64,000 nt of DNA from Pseudonocardia hierapolitana (GCF_007994075.1 NZ_VIWU01000001.1:4464001-4528000), one strand, 5' to 3'; counted from the first letter of the stretch, positions 36,818-45,589 are shown. The notes: a model not told the origin generated them from the sequence alone. Numbers and translations: made by a program.

Positions 36818-38125
36818 ATGGGAGTTCCCGGTCCCGGCGCAACCGCCGGCACACCGCCGCTCGCGCGCCGGCGAAGCGCCCGCCTCGTGGCGGGTGTCGC
36901 CGGCGGCGTCGCCGACCACCTCGGCGTCAACGTGCTGTGGGTGCGCGCCGCGTTCGTCGTGCTCGCGGCGGTCAACGGCGCCGGTGTCATCGCCTACGGG
37001 CTGCTGTGGATCTTCGTGCGGCAGGAGCCGATGGAGGTTCCGCGCCCGCTGGGACGTGCCGAGCGCCAGCAGGCCCTCGGGCTCGCCGCGCTGGGCATCG
37101 GGGCAGGGCTCGCGGCCGCGGCGCTGGGCAACACCGTCGTGGGCTGGATCGTCGGCCCGCTCGGGGTGGCGGCCGTCGGTGCCGCGGTGGTGTGGCGGGA
37201 GGCCGACGAGTCGCAGCGCAGGCGCTGGACCGCGGGGGCGAGGTCGGGCGTCACCGGTGTCACGGGTGGCGGCCGGGCCGCGCTGTGGCGCGTGCTGGCA
37301 GGCGCGCTGTTCGTCGCCACCGGGATCGGGGTGTTCCTGTTGGGCAACCTGGACCTCTCGCAGGTGCAGTTCGGGCTGCTCGCGGTGCTGGCCACACTGC
37401 TCGGCGTCGGCGTCCTCACCATCCCGTGGTGGGTGCGGCTGATGCGCGAGCTCTCCGAGGAGCGCCGCGAGCGCATCATCGAGACCGAGCGCGCCGAGAT
37501 CGCGGCCCACCTGCACGACTCGGTGCTGCAGACCCTGGCGCTCATCCAGCGCCAGTCCGACCAGCCGCGCGAGGTGCTGCGGCTCGCCCGCGGCCAGGAG
37601 CGCGAGCTGCGCCACTGGTTGTACGGCCCCACCGGCTACGGCCGTTCCGGGCGCGCGTCCGGCGACCCGGCGCTCTCGGAGGGGCTGGCCGACGCCATCA
37701 CCGCCGCCGCCGCCGAGGTGGAGGACACGTACGCGATCGACGTGCGCCCGGTCGTGGTCGGCGACCGTCCGCTCGACGACGGGTTGCGCGCGCTCGTGCT
37801 CGCGGCCCGCGAGGCGATGGTCAACGCCGCGAAGCACGCGCAGGTGGGCGAGGTGAGCGTCTACGTCGAGGTGGAGCCGGACGAGGTGCACGTGTTCGTG
37901 CGCGACCGCGGCGTCGGCTTCGACCCGGACAGCGTGCCCGGCGACCGGCACGGCCTCGCCGACTCCGTGCACGGCAGGATGGAGCGGCACGGCGGGACCG
38001 TGCGGCTGCGCAGCACGCCGGGAGAGGGCACCGAGGTCCACATCTCCATGCCGGTCGACGGGCGCGCCGCCGAGCAGGACGAAACCGCACCCCCGGTGCG
38101 GGCGCAGGAGGAATCCAACACATGA
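36818..38125 (+). CDS. PspC-domain sensor histidine kinase
   Basis: About 435 residues. An N-terminal PspC domain (SARLVAGVAGGVADHLGVNV to IAYGLLWIFVRQEP) and additional helices at about 85-130 and 160-205 form the sensor. The HisKA_3 DHp helix has ERAEIAAHLHDSVLQTLALI with the phospho-acceptor His near 231. The HATPase domain shows LAAREAMVNAAKHA (N box), VFVRDRGVGFDPDSV (G1) and HGLADSVHGRMERHGG. GTG 36815 or ATG 36818; no ribosome binding site, so it may be leaderless. Its partner regulator overlaps by 4 nt. PspC fusion suggests a LiaS/DesK-like envelope sensor. Confidence 0.93.
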   Translation: MGVPGPGATAGTPPLARRRSARLVAGVAGGVADHLGVNVLWVRAAFVVLAAVNGAGVIAYGLLWIFVRQEPMEVPRPLGRAERQQALGLAALGIGAGLAAAALGNTVVGWIVGPLGVAAVGAAVVWREADESQRRRWTAGARSGVTGVTGGGRAALWRVLAGALFVATGIGVFLLGNLDLSQVQFGLLAVLATLLGVGVLTIPWWVRLMRELSEERRERIIETERAEIAAHLHDSVLQTLALIQRQSDQPREVLRLARGQERELRHWLYGPTGYGRSGRASGDPALSEGLADAITAAAAEVEDTYAIDVRPVVVGDRPLDDGLRALVLAAREAMVNAAKHAQVGEVSVYVEVEPDEVHVFVRDRGVGFDPDSVPGDRHGLADSVHGRMERHGGTVRLRSTPGEGTEVHISMPVDGRAAEQDETAPPVRAQEESNT

Positions 38126-38793
38126 CCACCGAACCGACCGACGCGCCCATCCGCGTCTTCCTGGTCGACGACCACGGCCTCTTCCGGTCCGGGGTGCGGG
38201 CCGAACTCGACCGGCACGTCCCGGACGTCACCGTGGTGGGGGAGGCCGGCTCCGTCGACGAGGCGGTGGCCGCCATCCGCCACCTGCGTCCCGACGTGGT
38301 GCTGCTGGACGTCCACATGCCCGACGGCGGCGGCGCCGAGGTGTTGCGCCAGCTGCGCCCCGAGCTGCCCGACGTCGTGTTCCTGGCGCTGTCGGTGTCC
38401 GACGCGGCGGAGGACGTCATCGCGGTCATCCGCGCCGGCGCCCGCGGCTACGTCACGAAGACGATCTCGGGGCGGGAGCTCGCCGACGCGGTACGGCGGG
38501 TGAAGTCGGGCGACGCGGTGTTCTCGCCGCGGCTGGCCGGCTTCGTGCTGGACGTGTTCTCCGACCGGCCCGGCGCGGCTCCTCCTGGCGATCCGGAGCT
38601 GGACCTGCTGACCCGCCGCGAGCGTGACGTGCTGCGCCTGCTCGCGCGGGGCTACGCGTACAAGGAGATCGCGGGGGAGCTGTTCATCTCGGTCAAGACC
38701 GTGGAGACCCACGTCTCGAGCGTGCTGCGCAAAACGCAGCTGTCCAACCGCTACGAGCTCTCGCGGTGGGCGTCGGACCGGCGTCTCGTCTAG
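38122..38793 (+). CDS. LuxR/NarL response regulator
   Basis: A 223-residue partner of the PspC kinase. The receiver is complete: acidic pair in VFLVDDHGLF (D16, D17), phospho-acceptor D63 in VVLLDVHMPDGG, Thr/Ser in FLALSVSD and Lys in GYVTKTISG. The LuxR HTH is LTRRERDVLRLLARGYAYKE with LFISVKTVETHVSSVLRKTQ. ATG lies in the kinase stop. In contrast to the LuxR gene upstream of sigD, all phosphorylation residues are present. Confidence 0.95.
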   Translation: MTTEPTDAPIRVFLVDDHGLFRSGVRAELDRHVPDVTVVGEAGSVDEAVAAIRHLRPDVVLLDVHMPDGGGAEVLRQLRPELPDVVFLALSVSDAAEDVIAVIRAGARGYVTKTISGRELADAVRRVKSGDAVFSPRLAGFVLDVFSDRPGAAPPGDPELDLLTRRERDVLRLLARGYAYKEIAGELFISVKTVETHVSSVLRKTQLSNRYELSRWASDRRLV

Positions 38794-38820
38794 GACACCG
38801 GCCCGACGCCCACGACCGCG

Positions 38821-39948
38821 TCAGCGGAGCAGGCCGCCGACGGTGCCGAGCAGACCGCCGACGAGGCCACCATCGCCGTCGTCGTCGCTGTCACCACCGT
38901 CGCCGTCGCCGTCCTCGGAGTCGTCGCTGTCGCTGCTCTTGGCATCGCTGCCGGACTCCGAGTCATCCTCGTCTTGGGGAGCGGACGAGTCTTCTTCATC
39001 ACCGGCGGAGAACAGGCTCATCGAGCGGGAGCTCTTCCTGTCCTCGTCGTCGCCGTCGTCGTTCTTGCTGTCGCTCTTCTTGTCGTCGTCGTCGTCGCCG
39101 CCGTCGAGGCCCAGGACTCCGCCGACCGTGTCGAGGATCCCGCCAACGACGCCGCGGTCGTCGTCGTCCTCGTCGCCGCGGCTGTCGTCGTTGTCGCCGC
39201 TCTCGTCCTTCGAGCTGCCGGAGTCGTCGCCGGCGCCGGAGTCGCTGCCCGAGCCGCTCGAGGACGAGTCGCTGCTGCCGGAGGAGGACTTCGTCGCGGT
39301 GTCGTCGTCCTCGTCGTCGCCGCCTGCGGCCGCCGCGGACGAGCTGTCGTCGCCGGAGCCGCTGGTGGAGCCACCGTTGCCGGTGTCACCGCCGTCGCTG
39401 GCACCCGTGCCGGTGTTCTCGCCGGCCAGCGCGCCGGGGAAGGCGACGGGGACCCAGTCGGACGGGGCGGGGGTGCCGGGGTCGAGCGCGTCGCGTGCCG
39501 ACGCCTGGTCGATCACGACGCTGTCCGGGGGCGCGGCGACCGGGTTCTCGGGGTCGAGCAGGCCCTGACCGGGGTAGGAGCCACCGTCCTCGGCGCCCCC
39601 TGCGGCCGGGGACTGGTTGGCGGTGGGCGTGACGTCGGTGAGCATCGCGGCCCCGAGCACCGACCCCGCCGCCAGGAGCGTGCCCGCGGCGATCGCGCCG
39701 CGGCGGACCAGGACTCGCCGGTCGGCGCCTGCCGGGTCCTGCTCCTGCTGGGGGCGAGCCTGCCGGGGCCGGTCGGCGGTGCGGGGAGCGCGGCCCTCGC
39801 GGCGCAGGAGGGCGCCCACGGAGATGCCGCCGGTGTCCGGCTCGACCTCCCTGACGGGAGCGGGCGCATTGCGGCTCAGCAGGTCGGCAACGGTGATCAC
39901 TTCCGTCGCGGGTGCATCTGATCCACCTTCGAACCGGATCTGAGCCAC
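38821..39948 (-). CDS. Membrane-anchored Asp/Ser/Gly-rich protein
   Basis: About 375 residues. The cytoplasmic N-terminus has two short matching motifs, EVITVADLLSRN and GGISVGALLRREGR, then basic sequence and one hydrophobic segment AIAAGTLLAAGSVLGAAML at about 85-104. The outer half is low-complexity Asp/Ser/Gly with acidic runs. It holds two copies of a Gly/Val/Leu module, GVVGGILDTVGGVLGLDGG and GGLVGGLLGTVGGLLR, the second at the very C-terminus. GTG 39948 is preferred to the upstream ORF start because the motifs begin there. No enzyme domain; a surface or signalling adaptor is possible. Confidence 0.7.
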   Translation of the reverse strand: MAQIRFEGGSDAPATEVITVADLLSRNAPAPVREVEPDTGGISVGALLRREGRAPRTADRPRQARPQQEQDPAGADRRVLVRRGAIAAGTLLAAGSVLGAAMLTDVTPTANQSPAAGGAEDGGSYPGQGLLDPENPVAAPPDSVVIDQASARDALDPGTPAPSDWVPVAFPGALAGENTGTGASDGGDTGNGGSTSGSGDDSSSAAAAGGDDEDDDTATKSSSGSSDSSSSGSGSDSGAGDDSGSSKDESGDNDDSRGDEDDDDRGVVGGILDTVGGVLGLDGGDDDDDKKSDSKNDDGDDEDRKSSRSMSLFSAGDEEDSSAPQDEDDSESGSDAKSSDSDDSEDGDGDGGDSDDDGDGGLVGGLLGTVGGLLR

Positions 39949-40206
39949 AGCGGGACGTCCTCCCTTGGAGTGAACGGACGCTCGAATGTCTACCGGATGC
40001 CGATGACGTGCACCAAGTGTCATTCATCCGCTCGTCGCATGTCACACGAACGGTCTATTTCCGTTCAACGATGATTACCGACCGCTCGGCCGATCGAGCT
40101 GCCGTCCGGCGCTTCGTCGACCCGCTCGTCGGACCCGTCCGGGCCGTTCGGCCCGCGGGTGCCATGCGGTGGATGGATCGCGTCGTGATCTATCCGTGAT
40201 CTGGCG
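39949..40206. other. Intergenic region before the Asp/Ser-rich gene
   Basis: About 260 nt of moderately GC-rich sequence. It should hold the minus-strand promoter of the Asp/Ser-rich gene (a candidate ribosome binding site AGGGAGGAC reads on the minus strand at 39957-39965). No RNA gene or repeat recognised. Confidence 0.4.
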
Positions 40207-40220
40207 TTACGCGTTTTCGA

Positions 40221-40541
40221 TCACGGCAGCGTGCGGAAGCGCGAGCGGGTGGAGTCGAGCGCCTGCTTGGCGTAGATCCCGGCGCCGCCGCCCAGCAGCA
40301 GCCCGACGAGGTCGACCGGTACCGACGGGGACGCTGTGAGGAGCAGGCCGAGCAGCCCGACGCCCGCCGCGCCGCCCGCGACCTTCCACCGGCTGTTGAC
40401 GTAGTCGGAGGTGGTGCCGCCGGACAGCCCCTTCCTCTTCGCCGCGTTACCCAGCAGCGCCAGGTAGAGGACGTGGAAAGCGGCGACTCCCAGCCCGGCG
40501 AGGGCGATCACTGCCGCGACGATCCCGAACACCGCACCCAT
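40221..40541 (-). CDS. Small integral membrane protein
   Basis: A 106-residue protein with helices at about 5-33 (VFGIVAAVIALAGLGVAAFH), 52-70 (VAGGAAGVGLLGLLLTASPS) and 72-90 (VDLVGLLLGGGAGIYAKQAL). A basic loop AKRKGLSGG and the segment DYVNSRWK lie between the first two. No family recognised. It follows the chorismate mutase gene on the same strand by 57 nt and could share its transcript. Confidence 0.7.
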   Translation of the reverse strand: MGAVFGIVAAVIALAGLGVAAFHVLYLALLGNAAKRKGLSGGTTSDYVNSRWKVAGGAAGVGLLGLLLTASPSVPVDLVGLLLGGGAGIYAKQALDSTRSRFRTLP

Positions 40542-40598
40542 GGCACCAGAGTGCCACGGAAGGGGGGTGGCGCGCCCGGGAACTCCGCGTTCGGTGCG

Positions 40599-40883
40599 TC
40601 AGCTGGTGCCGAGGCGACCACGGCCCAGCCGCAGGAGGAGCAGCGCGAGGTCGCGGCCCTCGCTGCCGAGCTCCCGGAAACGGGCGAGCACGGCCATCTC
40701 CCGGCTGTAGACGATCCGCGGCCCGCCGGCGGCCATGCGGGCCCTGCCGATCGTCTTCGACACCTCGGTGCGGCGTTTGACGAGACGCAGGATCTCCGCG
40801 TCGAGGCGGTCGATCTCGACCCGCAGCGCGTCGATGTCGTCGGCGGTGGGGGCGTTCTCGGTCTTGTCGGTCGTCACGGTCAC
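40599..40883 (-). CDS. aroQ: Chorismate mutase, AroQ type
   Basis: Converts chorismate to prephenate, the branch toward Phe and Tyr. The 94-residue intracellular AroQ-delta type, like Rv0948c, has a first helix DIDALRVEIDRLDAEILRLV with RRTEVSKTIGRARMA, then a conserved GGPRIVYSREMAVLARFREL and a final RLGRGRLG. GTG 40883 follows AGGAGGAG. It is divergent from pcrA as in mycobacteria. A Phe/Tyr-rich leader ORF and a terminator-like hairpin lie between the presumed promoter and the gene. AroQ-delta enzymes are weakly active alone and are boosted by DAHP synthase. Confidence 0.92.
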   Translation of the reverse strand: MTVTTDKTENAPTADDIDALRVEIDRLDAEILRLVKRRTEVSKTIGRARMAAGGPRIVYSREMAVLARFRELGSEGRDLALLLLRLGRGRLGTS

Positions 40884-40927
40884 GGTCTCCTCCTGCAGGT
40901 GCCCGGCCCGGGCCCGTGACGCGCGAA

Positions 40928-40955
40928 CGCCCCGGGTCCGAAGGACTCCGGGGCG
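40928..40955 (-). terminator. Attenuator-type hairpin upstream of aroQ
   Basis: CGCCCCGGGTCC (40928-40939) pairs with GGACTCCGGGGCG (40943-40955) with one bulged base and a 3-nt loop. On the aroQ strand it follows the leader peptide stop by 13 nt and precedes the aroQ GTG by 44 nt, the position of a transcription attenuator. Downstream bases are TTCGCGCG, with no long T-tract. Confidence 0.75.
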
Positions 40956-40968
40956 TCGTGGGGGCTGA

Positions 40969-41031
40969 TCAGCAGGCCACGGGCACCGGTGTCCGGTACC
41001 CGTAGAAAAATCGATGGCTGATCAGTGGCAC
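40969..41031 (-). CDS. Phe/Tyr leader peptide of chorismate mutase
   Basis: A 20-codon ORF starting GTG (41031), encoding MPLISHRFFYGYRTPVPVAC. Codons 8-12 are Phe-Phe-Tyr-Gly-Tyr (TTT TTC TAC GGG TAC), the amino acids made downstream of chorismate mutase. The Tyr codons fall in a hairpin CGGGTACCGG/CCGGTGCCCG (40980-41002), and the stop lies before the terminator-like stem. This is the layout of trp/phe-type attenuation: ribosome stalling at FFYGY would alter the competing hairpins. Sequence features are seen; the mechanism is inferred. Confidence 0.75.
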   Translation of the reverse strand: MPLISHRFFYGYRTPVPVAC

Positions 41032-41088
41032 CGCAGCAGTGTGCCACACCGGGGGCTGTCGGGGAGCGGCGGTACCCTTTCGAACACG

Positions 41089-43419
41089 ATGAGTGCGCTG
41101 TTCGAACTGCCAACAGAGAACCCCGTCCAGCCCCGCACGGAGCGCGGTGCGGCGCTGCTGGAGGGGCTCAACCCGCGGCAGCGCGAGGCGGTGGTCCACG
41201 CCGGCTCGCCGCTGCTGATCGTCGCGGGGGCGGGCTCGGGCAAGACCCGCGTGCTCACCCACCGCATCGCGTGGCTGCTCGCCGAGCGTGGGGTCCACCC
41301 CGGCGAGATCATGTCCATCACCTTCACCAACAAGGCCGCGGCCGAGATGAAGGAGCGCGTCGACGCCCTCGTCGGCAGGCGCGGCAACGCGATGTGGGTG
41401 TCCACGTTCCACTCGATGTGCGTGCGCATCCTGCGGCGCGAGGCCAAGCACCTCGGCGTGCGCAGCGCGTTCTCCGTCTACGACGCCGACGACACGCGCC
41501 GGCTCGTCGGCCTGGTCGTGCGCGACCTGGAGCTCGACCCGAAGAAGTTCTCCGGCCGCGGCGTCGCGGCGCAGATCTCCAACCTCAAGAACGAGCTGCT
41601 GTCGGCCGACGCCGCCGCCGAGCGGGCCGCCAACGACTTCGAGCGCAAGGTCGCCGAGGTCTACGCGGTGTACCAGGCGCGGCTGCGCACCGCCAATGCG
41701 TTCGACTTCGACGACCTGATCATGGAGACGGTCGCGCTGCTGCAGCGGCTCCCCGCCGTTGCGGAGTACTACCGGCGCCGGTTCCGGCACGTGCTGGTCG
41801 ACGAGTACCAGGACACCAACCACGCCCAGTACGTGCTGGTGCGCGAGCTGGTCGCGCCCGCCGCCGAGGGTGTCGAGCCGGGCGAGCTGTGCGTGGTGGG
41901 CGACTCCGACCAGTCGATCTACGCGTTCCGCGGCGCGAGCATCCGCAACATCATCGAGTTCGAGCAGGACTTCCCGAACGCCCGCACGATCATGCTGGAG
42001 CAGAACTACCGCTCCACGCAGCGCATCCTGTCGGCGGCCAACGCGGTCATCGCGCGCAACCCCAACCGGCGCGACAAGCGGCTGTGGTCCGATCAGGGCG
42101 ACGGCGCGAAGGTGGTCGGGTACGTCGCCGACAACGAGCACGACGAGGCCGCGTTCGTCGCGCAGGAGATCGACCGGCTCGTCGACTCCGGCGAGATCCG
42201 CAACTCGGACGTCGCGGTCTTCTACCGCACCAACTCGCAGTCGCGGGTGTTCGAGGACGTGTTCCTGCGCGTCGGCCTGCCCTACAAGGTCGTGGGCGGG
42301 GTGCGCTTCTACGAGCGCAAGGAGGTGCGCGACGCGCTGGCGTACCTGCGGGTGCTGTCCAACCCGGAGGACACCGTCAGCCTGCGCCGCATCCTCAACG
42401 TTCCCAAGCGCGGCATCGGCGAGCGCGCCGAGGAGCTGGTGGCCACCTACGCCGACCGGGAGCGGATCTCGTTCGCGGCGGCGCTGCGGATCGCGGCGGA
42501 GCAGCCGGAGAGGATCCCGGGACTGGTCACGCGGTCGCAGCGGTGCATCGCCTCGTTCGTCCAGCTACTCGACGAGCTGAACGAGCTGGTGGAGCGCGGC
42601 GACGACACGGCGGAGATCCTGGAGGCCGTCTACGCGCGCACCGGCTACACCGCCGAGCTGGAGGCGAGCGACGACCCGCAGGACGGTTCGCGCCGGGAGA
42701 ACCTCGCCGAGCTCGTCACGGTGGCCCGGGAGTTCGCCGGCGACGCCGCGGTGGCCGACCTCGACGACTCGGACGTGGAGGTGGGAGCGCCTGCGCCCGG
42801 CTCGCTGGCGGCGTTCCTCGAGCGCGTGGCGCTGGTGGCCGACGCCGACTCCATCCCCGACAACGACGAGGGCATGGTCACCCTGATGACCCTGCACACG
42901 GCCAAGGGGCTGGAGTTCCCGGTCGTGTTCCTCACCGGCTGGGAGGACGGCGTGTTCCCGCACATGCGGGCCATGGGCGACCCGGCCGAGCTGGCCGAGG
43001 AGCGGCGCCTGGCCTACGTGGGCATCACGCGCGCACAGCAGCGGCTGTACCTGTCGCGGGCGATGATCCGTTCGTCGTTCGGGCAGCCCAACGCCAACCC
43101 GGCCTCCCGCTTCCTCGCCGAGGTGCCCGACGACCTGGTCGACTGGCGGCGCGCCGAGCCGGAACGCTCGGCGCCGGTGGGGAGGTTCGGGTTCGGGCGC
43201 AGGCCCACCGCAACCGACCGCGGCAGCTGGAACGTCCCGAAGGCCGCGCTCAAGGCGTCGATCTCCCTCGACGTCGGCGACCGGGTCAACCACGACAAGT
43301 ACGGGCTGGGCACCGTCATCGAGTCCGACAAGTCCACGCAGCGGGTGCTGATCGACTTCGGCAGCGCGGGCACGGTCCGGCTGATGCTCATCGGCGGAGT
43401 GCCGTTGCAGAAGCTCTAG
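41089..43419 (+). CDS. pcrA: ATP-dependent DNA helicase UvrD1/PcrA
   Basis: A 776-residue superfamily-1 3'-5' helicase acting in nucleotide excision repair and removal of recombination intermediates. Motif I AGAGSGKT is at 46-53, motif Ia SITFTNKAAAEMKER near 80, motif II LVDEYQDTNHAQY near 240, motif III VVGDSDQSIYAFRGA near 266, motif IV EQNYRSTQRI near 304, motif V VTLMTLHTAKGLEFPVVFLT near 597 and motif VI EERRLAYVGITRAQQRL near 640. The C-terminal Tudor-like KCEP region DVGDRVNHDKYGLGTVIESD binds RNA polymerase or Ku. ATG 41089 is the usual UvrD1 start; the upstream open frame is the antisense of the aroQ leader. Confidence 0.97.
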   Translation: MSALFELPTENPVQPRTERGAALLEGLNPRQREAVVHAGSPLLIVAGAGSGKTRVLTHRIAWLLAERGVHPGEIMSITFTNKAAAEMKERVDALVGRRGNAMWVSTFHSMCVRILRREAKHLGVRSAFSVYDADDTRRLVGLVVRDLELDPKKFSGRGVAAQISNLKNELLSADAAAERAANDFERKVAEVYAVYQARLRTANAFDFDDLIMETVALLQRLPAVAEYYRRRFRHVLVDEYQDTNHAQYVLVRELVAPAAEGVEPGELCVVGDSDQSIYAFRGASIRNIIEFEQDFPNARTIMLEQNYRSTQRILSAANAVIARNPNRRDKRLWSDQGDGAKVVGYVADNEHDEAAFVAQEIDRLVDSGEIRNSDVAVFYRTNSQSRVFEDVFLRVGLPYKVVGGVRFYERKEVRDALAYLRVLSNPEDTVSLRRILNVPKRGIGERAEELVATYADRERISFAAALRIAAEQPERIPGLVTRSQRCIASFVQLLDELNELVERGDDTAEILEAVYARTGYTAELEASDDPQDGSRRENLAELVTVAREFAGDAAVADLDDSDVEVGAPAPGSLAAFLERVALVADADSIPDNDEGMVTLMTLHTAKGLEFPVVFLTGWEDGVFPHMRAMGDPAELAEERRLAYVGITRAQQRLYLSRAMIRSSFGQPNANPASRFLAEVPDDLVDWRRAEPERSAPVGRFGFGRRPTATDRGSWNVPKAALKASISLDVGDRVNHDKYGLGTVIESDKSTQRVLIDFGSAGTVRLMLIGGVPLQKL

Positions 43420-43590
43420 AGCTCGGCTGCGGCCGGAGGTTCGCGGTGAGGCCGTGGCTGGAGCGAGCGGGCCGGCGCTGTTCTGCGGGGAGGCGCGCAG
43501 GGAGCGAGGAACGAGCGACCGAGCACCGGAGGAGCAGAGCGGCGCCTTGAAGGCCCGCGAGCCGCCGGAGCGAAGCGGAGGCAATCAGAT

Positions 43591-44535
43591 TCAGTACTCG
43601 ATCCCGCGCTTGCGCAGCCAGGTCAAGGGATTGATCTTGCTTCCGTCCGAGCTCCAGACCTCCAGGTGCAGGTGCGGGCCGGTGGAGTAGCCCCGGTTGC
43701 CGATCTCGGCGATCTCCTCGCCCGCTTTCACCCGCTCGCCCTCTTTCACGAACGTCCGGTTGACGTGCCCGTACACGCTCTGCGTTCCGTCGGTGTGGCG
43801 CAGCACCACCCACAGCCCGTATCCCGTCGCCGGGCCGGACTCCTCGACCACGGCGTCGGTGAGCGCGTAGATGGGCGTGCCGATCGGGCCCGCGATGTCG
43901 ATGCCCTCGTGGGCCCTTCCCCAGCGGCTGCCGAAGAGGGACGTCAGGTGTCCGACGGTGGGCTTGACGAACGCGGTTTCGCCGTAGAGGAACGCCTCGG
44001 GGGCGCCGTCGGCCAGCGCCGCCTCGATCTTCGCCGCCTGCCGGGCGAGTTCACGCCCGATGTCCACGGCCTTGGCGAGGTTCTGCACGTCCACCTGGGA
44101 CGCCGGGTCGAGCGCGTCGATCGCGAGGGGATCGGGCAGCAGCTGGTCGCCGCCGATCGCCCCTTCGAACGAGGCGTCGGGGTCGGCGGGCGGATCGTTC
44201 GACACCTGGGCGACGGGCTGCAACGCGGCGACCGCCTGCGTGCTGTCGAAGAACGTCGTGGCGAGGGTCTGGCCGCCTGCCACCACGGCACCAGCGGCCA
44301 CCGCGGCAACGGTGGCGCGTCCGCGCACCGATGCAGCAGGGGGCGCTGGGAGACGGTGCACGCCCGGGACGTCGACGACACGCAGGGGCGTCGTCCGTCC
44401 CGGATCGTCCGCCTCGGCGCCGCTGGGGGAGCGGTGGCGCGCCAAGACCTGCCCTTCTCGACTGACCGGGGTACCGCGCCGTGACCGGGTGGTGCGGGCT
44501 GGGGATCCCGCAGTGGTGGCTTTTCGGGGCGCCAC
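43591..44535 (-). CDS. M23-family (LytM) peptidase
   Basis: A 314-residue predicted cell-wall endopeptidase, matching Rv0950c in position between uvrD1 and sucC. The first 85 residues are basic, then a membrane/signal segment VAAVAAGAVVAGGQTLATTF. A helical spacer (VQNLAKAVDIGRELARQAAK) leads to the LytM domain at about 195-314: GSRWGRAHEGIDIAG (zinc His and Asp), YGHVNRTFVKEGERVKAGEE and GPHLHLEVW (H-x-H). All zinc and catalytic residues are present, so an active enzyme is expected. The 171 nt between its stop and pcrA hold no gene. Confidence 0.93.
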   Translation of the reverse strand: MAPRKATTAGSPARTTRSRRGTPVSREGQVLARHRSPSGAEADDPGRTTPLRVVDVPGVHRLPAPPAASVRGRATVAAVAAGAVVAGGQTLATTFFDSTQAVAALQPVAQVSNDPPADPDASFEGAIGGDQLLPDPLAIDALDPASQVDVQNLAKAVDIGRELARQAAKIEAALADGAPEAFLYGETAFVKPTVGHLTSLFGSRWGRAHEGIDIAGPIGTPIYALTDAVVEESGPATGYGLWVVLRHTDGTQSVYGHVNRTFVKEGERVKAGEEIAEIGNRGYSTGPHLHLEVWSSDGSKINPLTWLRKRGIEY

Positions 44536-44584
44536 CGTGACCGGCTTGTGACACGGACCGGGGGACGGTAGCGAGGCTGGTCCG

Positions 44585-45589
44585 CTAGGGGCAACTTCTC
44601 GCTCGGCGTGGCGGTGTGATCGACGCAGCGTCAGGATGCGGGTGACGCGCGGTCGCGGAGCGTTCGGAAGTGACCCGTGAGTAGGTCTGACCTGGGCGCA
44701 ACGGGTGAGTCGCCCGCGCCGTACGGCCGAGCGCGGCGGCTACCCAGCGCACTGTCCGAGGGTCGATCGGCAGAGCCAAGTGACCGACGTCACGTATTCC
44801 GAGCTCCTCGACGTCGAGGTCGGGGTGCCGCAGTCGCCCGTTGCGCTGCGGCAGCACCATCTGGTCCATCCGGCTCCACACCACGAGGAAGCGCGTGTGG
44901 CACCCGGGCGCGGGCTGCGCGAGCTCGGCGATCACATCCGATCCGGGGCGGAGCTGGCGCGCGAGCGGTGTGGGGAGCAGGTGGGCGGCGAGGGTGCCGC
45001 CGTGTGGGCTGCCGAGCGTGACGAGCGTGTCGACGGCGGCGCTGCCGCCCATCCGCTGGACGTAGTAGCGCGCGATCATCCCGCCGAGCGAGTGGCCGAC
45101 GATGTGGATGCGCTCCGCGCCCGCGAGCTCGCGCAGCTCGTCGACCTGCCGGTGCAACCGGTGCGCCGCCGTGCGGATGTCCTCGGTGAACACGCTGTAG
45201 TTCACCGCGTGCACCACGCCGAAGCCGCGGCGCCGCAGCGAGCGCCGGAACACGGTGAAGACCGAACGGTTGTCCATGATCCCGTGCAGCAGCAGGATCG
45301 GGGTTCCGGCGGCCTCGACGTCGGTGACCACCAGGCTGCGGCGCACCGGCGGCAACGGGTCGGTGCGGTGGACGGCGGGGACGCGCAGCTGCGCGTGCAC
45401 GAGGCCCGCGGGGTAGACGGCGAGGTGCGCGGTGAGCCACGCCCCCTCCACCGCGAGCCCGCGGAGGCCGGCCGGGCTGCCGAACGTCCGGGCGGCGTAG
45501 GCGCCGGCGCGCGTGACATCGACCGCAGCGGCTTGCGCCGCCCCGGCCACCCGGGCCAGGCGGTCCACCCCGATATGGACCAGCGCCAT
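44585..45589 (-). CDS. Lipase/esterase-like alpha/beta hydrolase
   Basis: A 334-residue hydrolase. [20 protein letters not shown] (about 98-117) supplies the oxyanion loop, [20 protein letters not shown] (about 163-182) the nucleophile Ser, and [12 protein letters not shown] and [11 protein letters not shown] the Asp and His. The G-H-S-L-G elbow and [16 protein letters not shown] resemble triacylglycerol lipases. An Ala-rich start (about 10-70) may be membrane-associated. ATG 45589 starts the homology; the open frame goes to 45676. It is divergent from sucC. Substrate unknown. Confidence 0.88.
   Translation of the reverse strand: MALVHIGVDRLARVAGAAQAAAVDVTRAGAYAARTFGSPAGLRGLAVEGAWLTAHLAVYPAGLVHAQLRVPAVHRTDPLPPVRRSLVVTDVEAAGTPILLLHGIMDNRSVFTVFRRSLRRRGFGVVHAVNYSVFTEDIRTAAHRLHRQVDELRELAGAERIHIVGHSLGGMIARYYVQRMGGSAAVDTLVTLGSPHGGTLAAHLLPTPLARQLRPGSDVIAELAQPAPGCHTRFLVVWSRMDQMVLPQRNGRLRHPDLDVEELGIRDVGHLALPIDPRTVRWVAAALGRTARATHPLRPGQTYSRVTSERSATARHPHPDAASITPPRRARSCP

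Noticed and set aside
40884..41088. tRNA gene between aroQ and pcrA
   Set aside because: Several stems are present but no cloverleaf, no TTCRA loop and no anticodon stem; the attenuator reading explains them.
41025..43550. 841-residue plus-strand ORF in another frame over pcrA
   Set aside because: Arg/Gly/Ala-rich translation without motifs, while the pcrA frame contains all helicase motifs.
43420..43590. Coding or RNA element between pcrA and the M23 peptidase
   Set aside because: The GAGCGAGC-type purine-rich sequence is low complexity and no structure or start site stands out.
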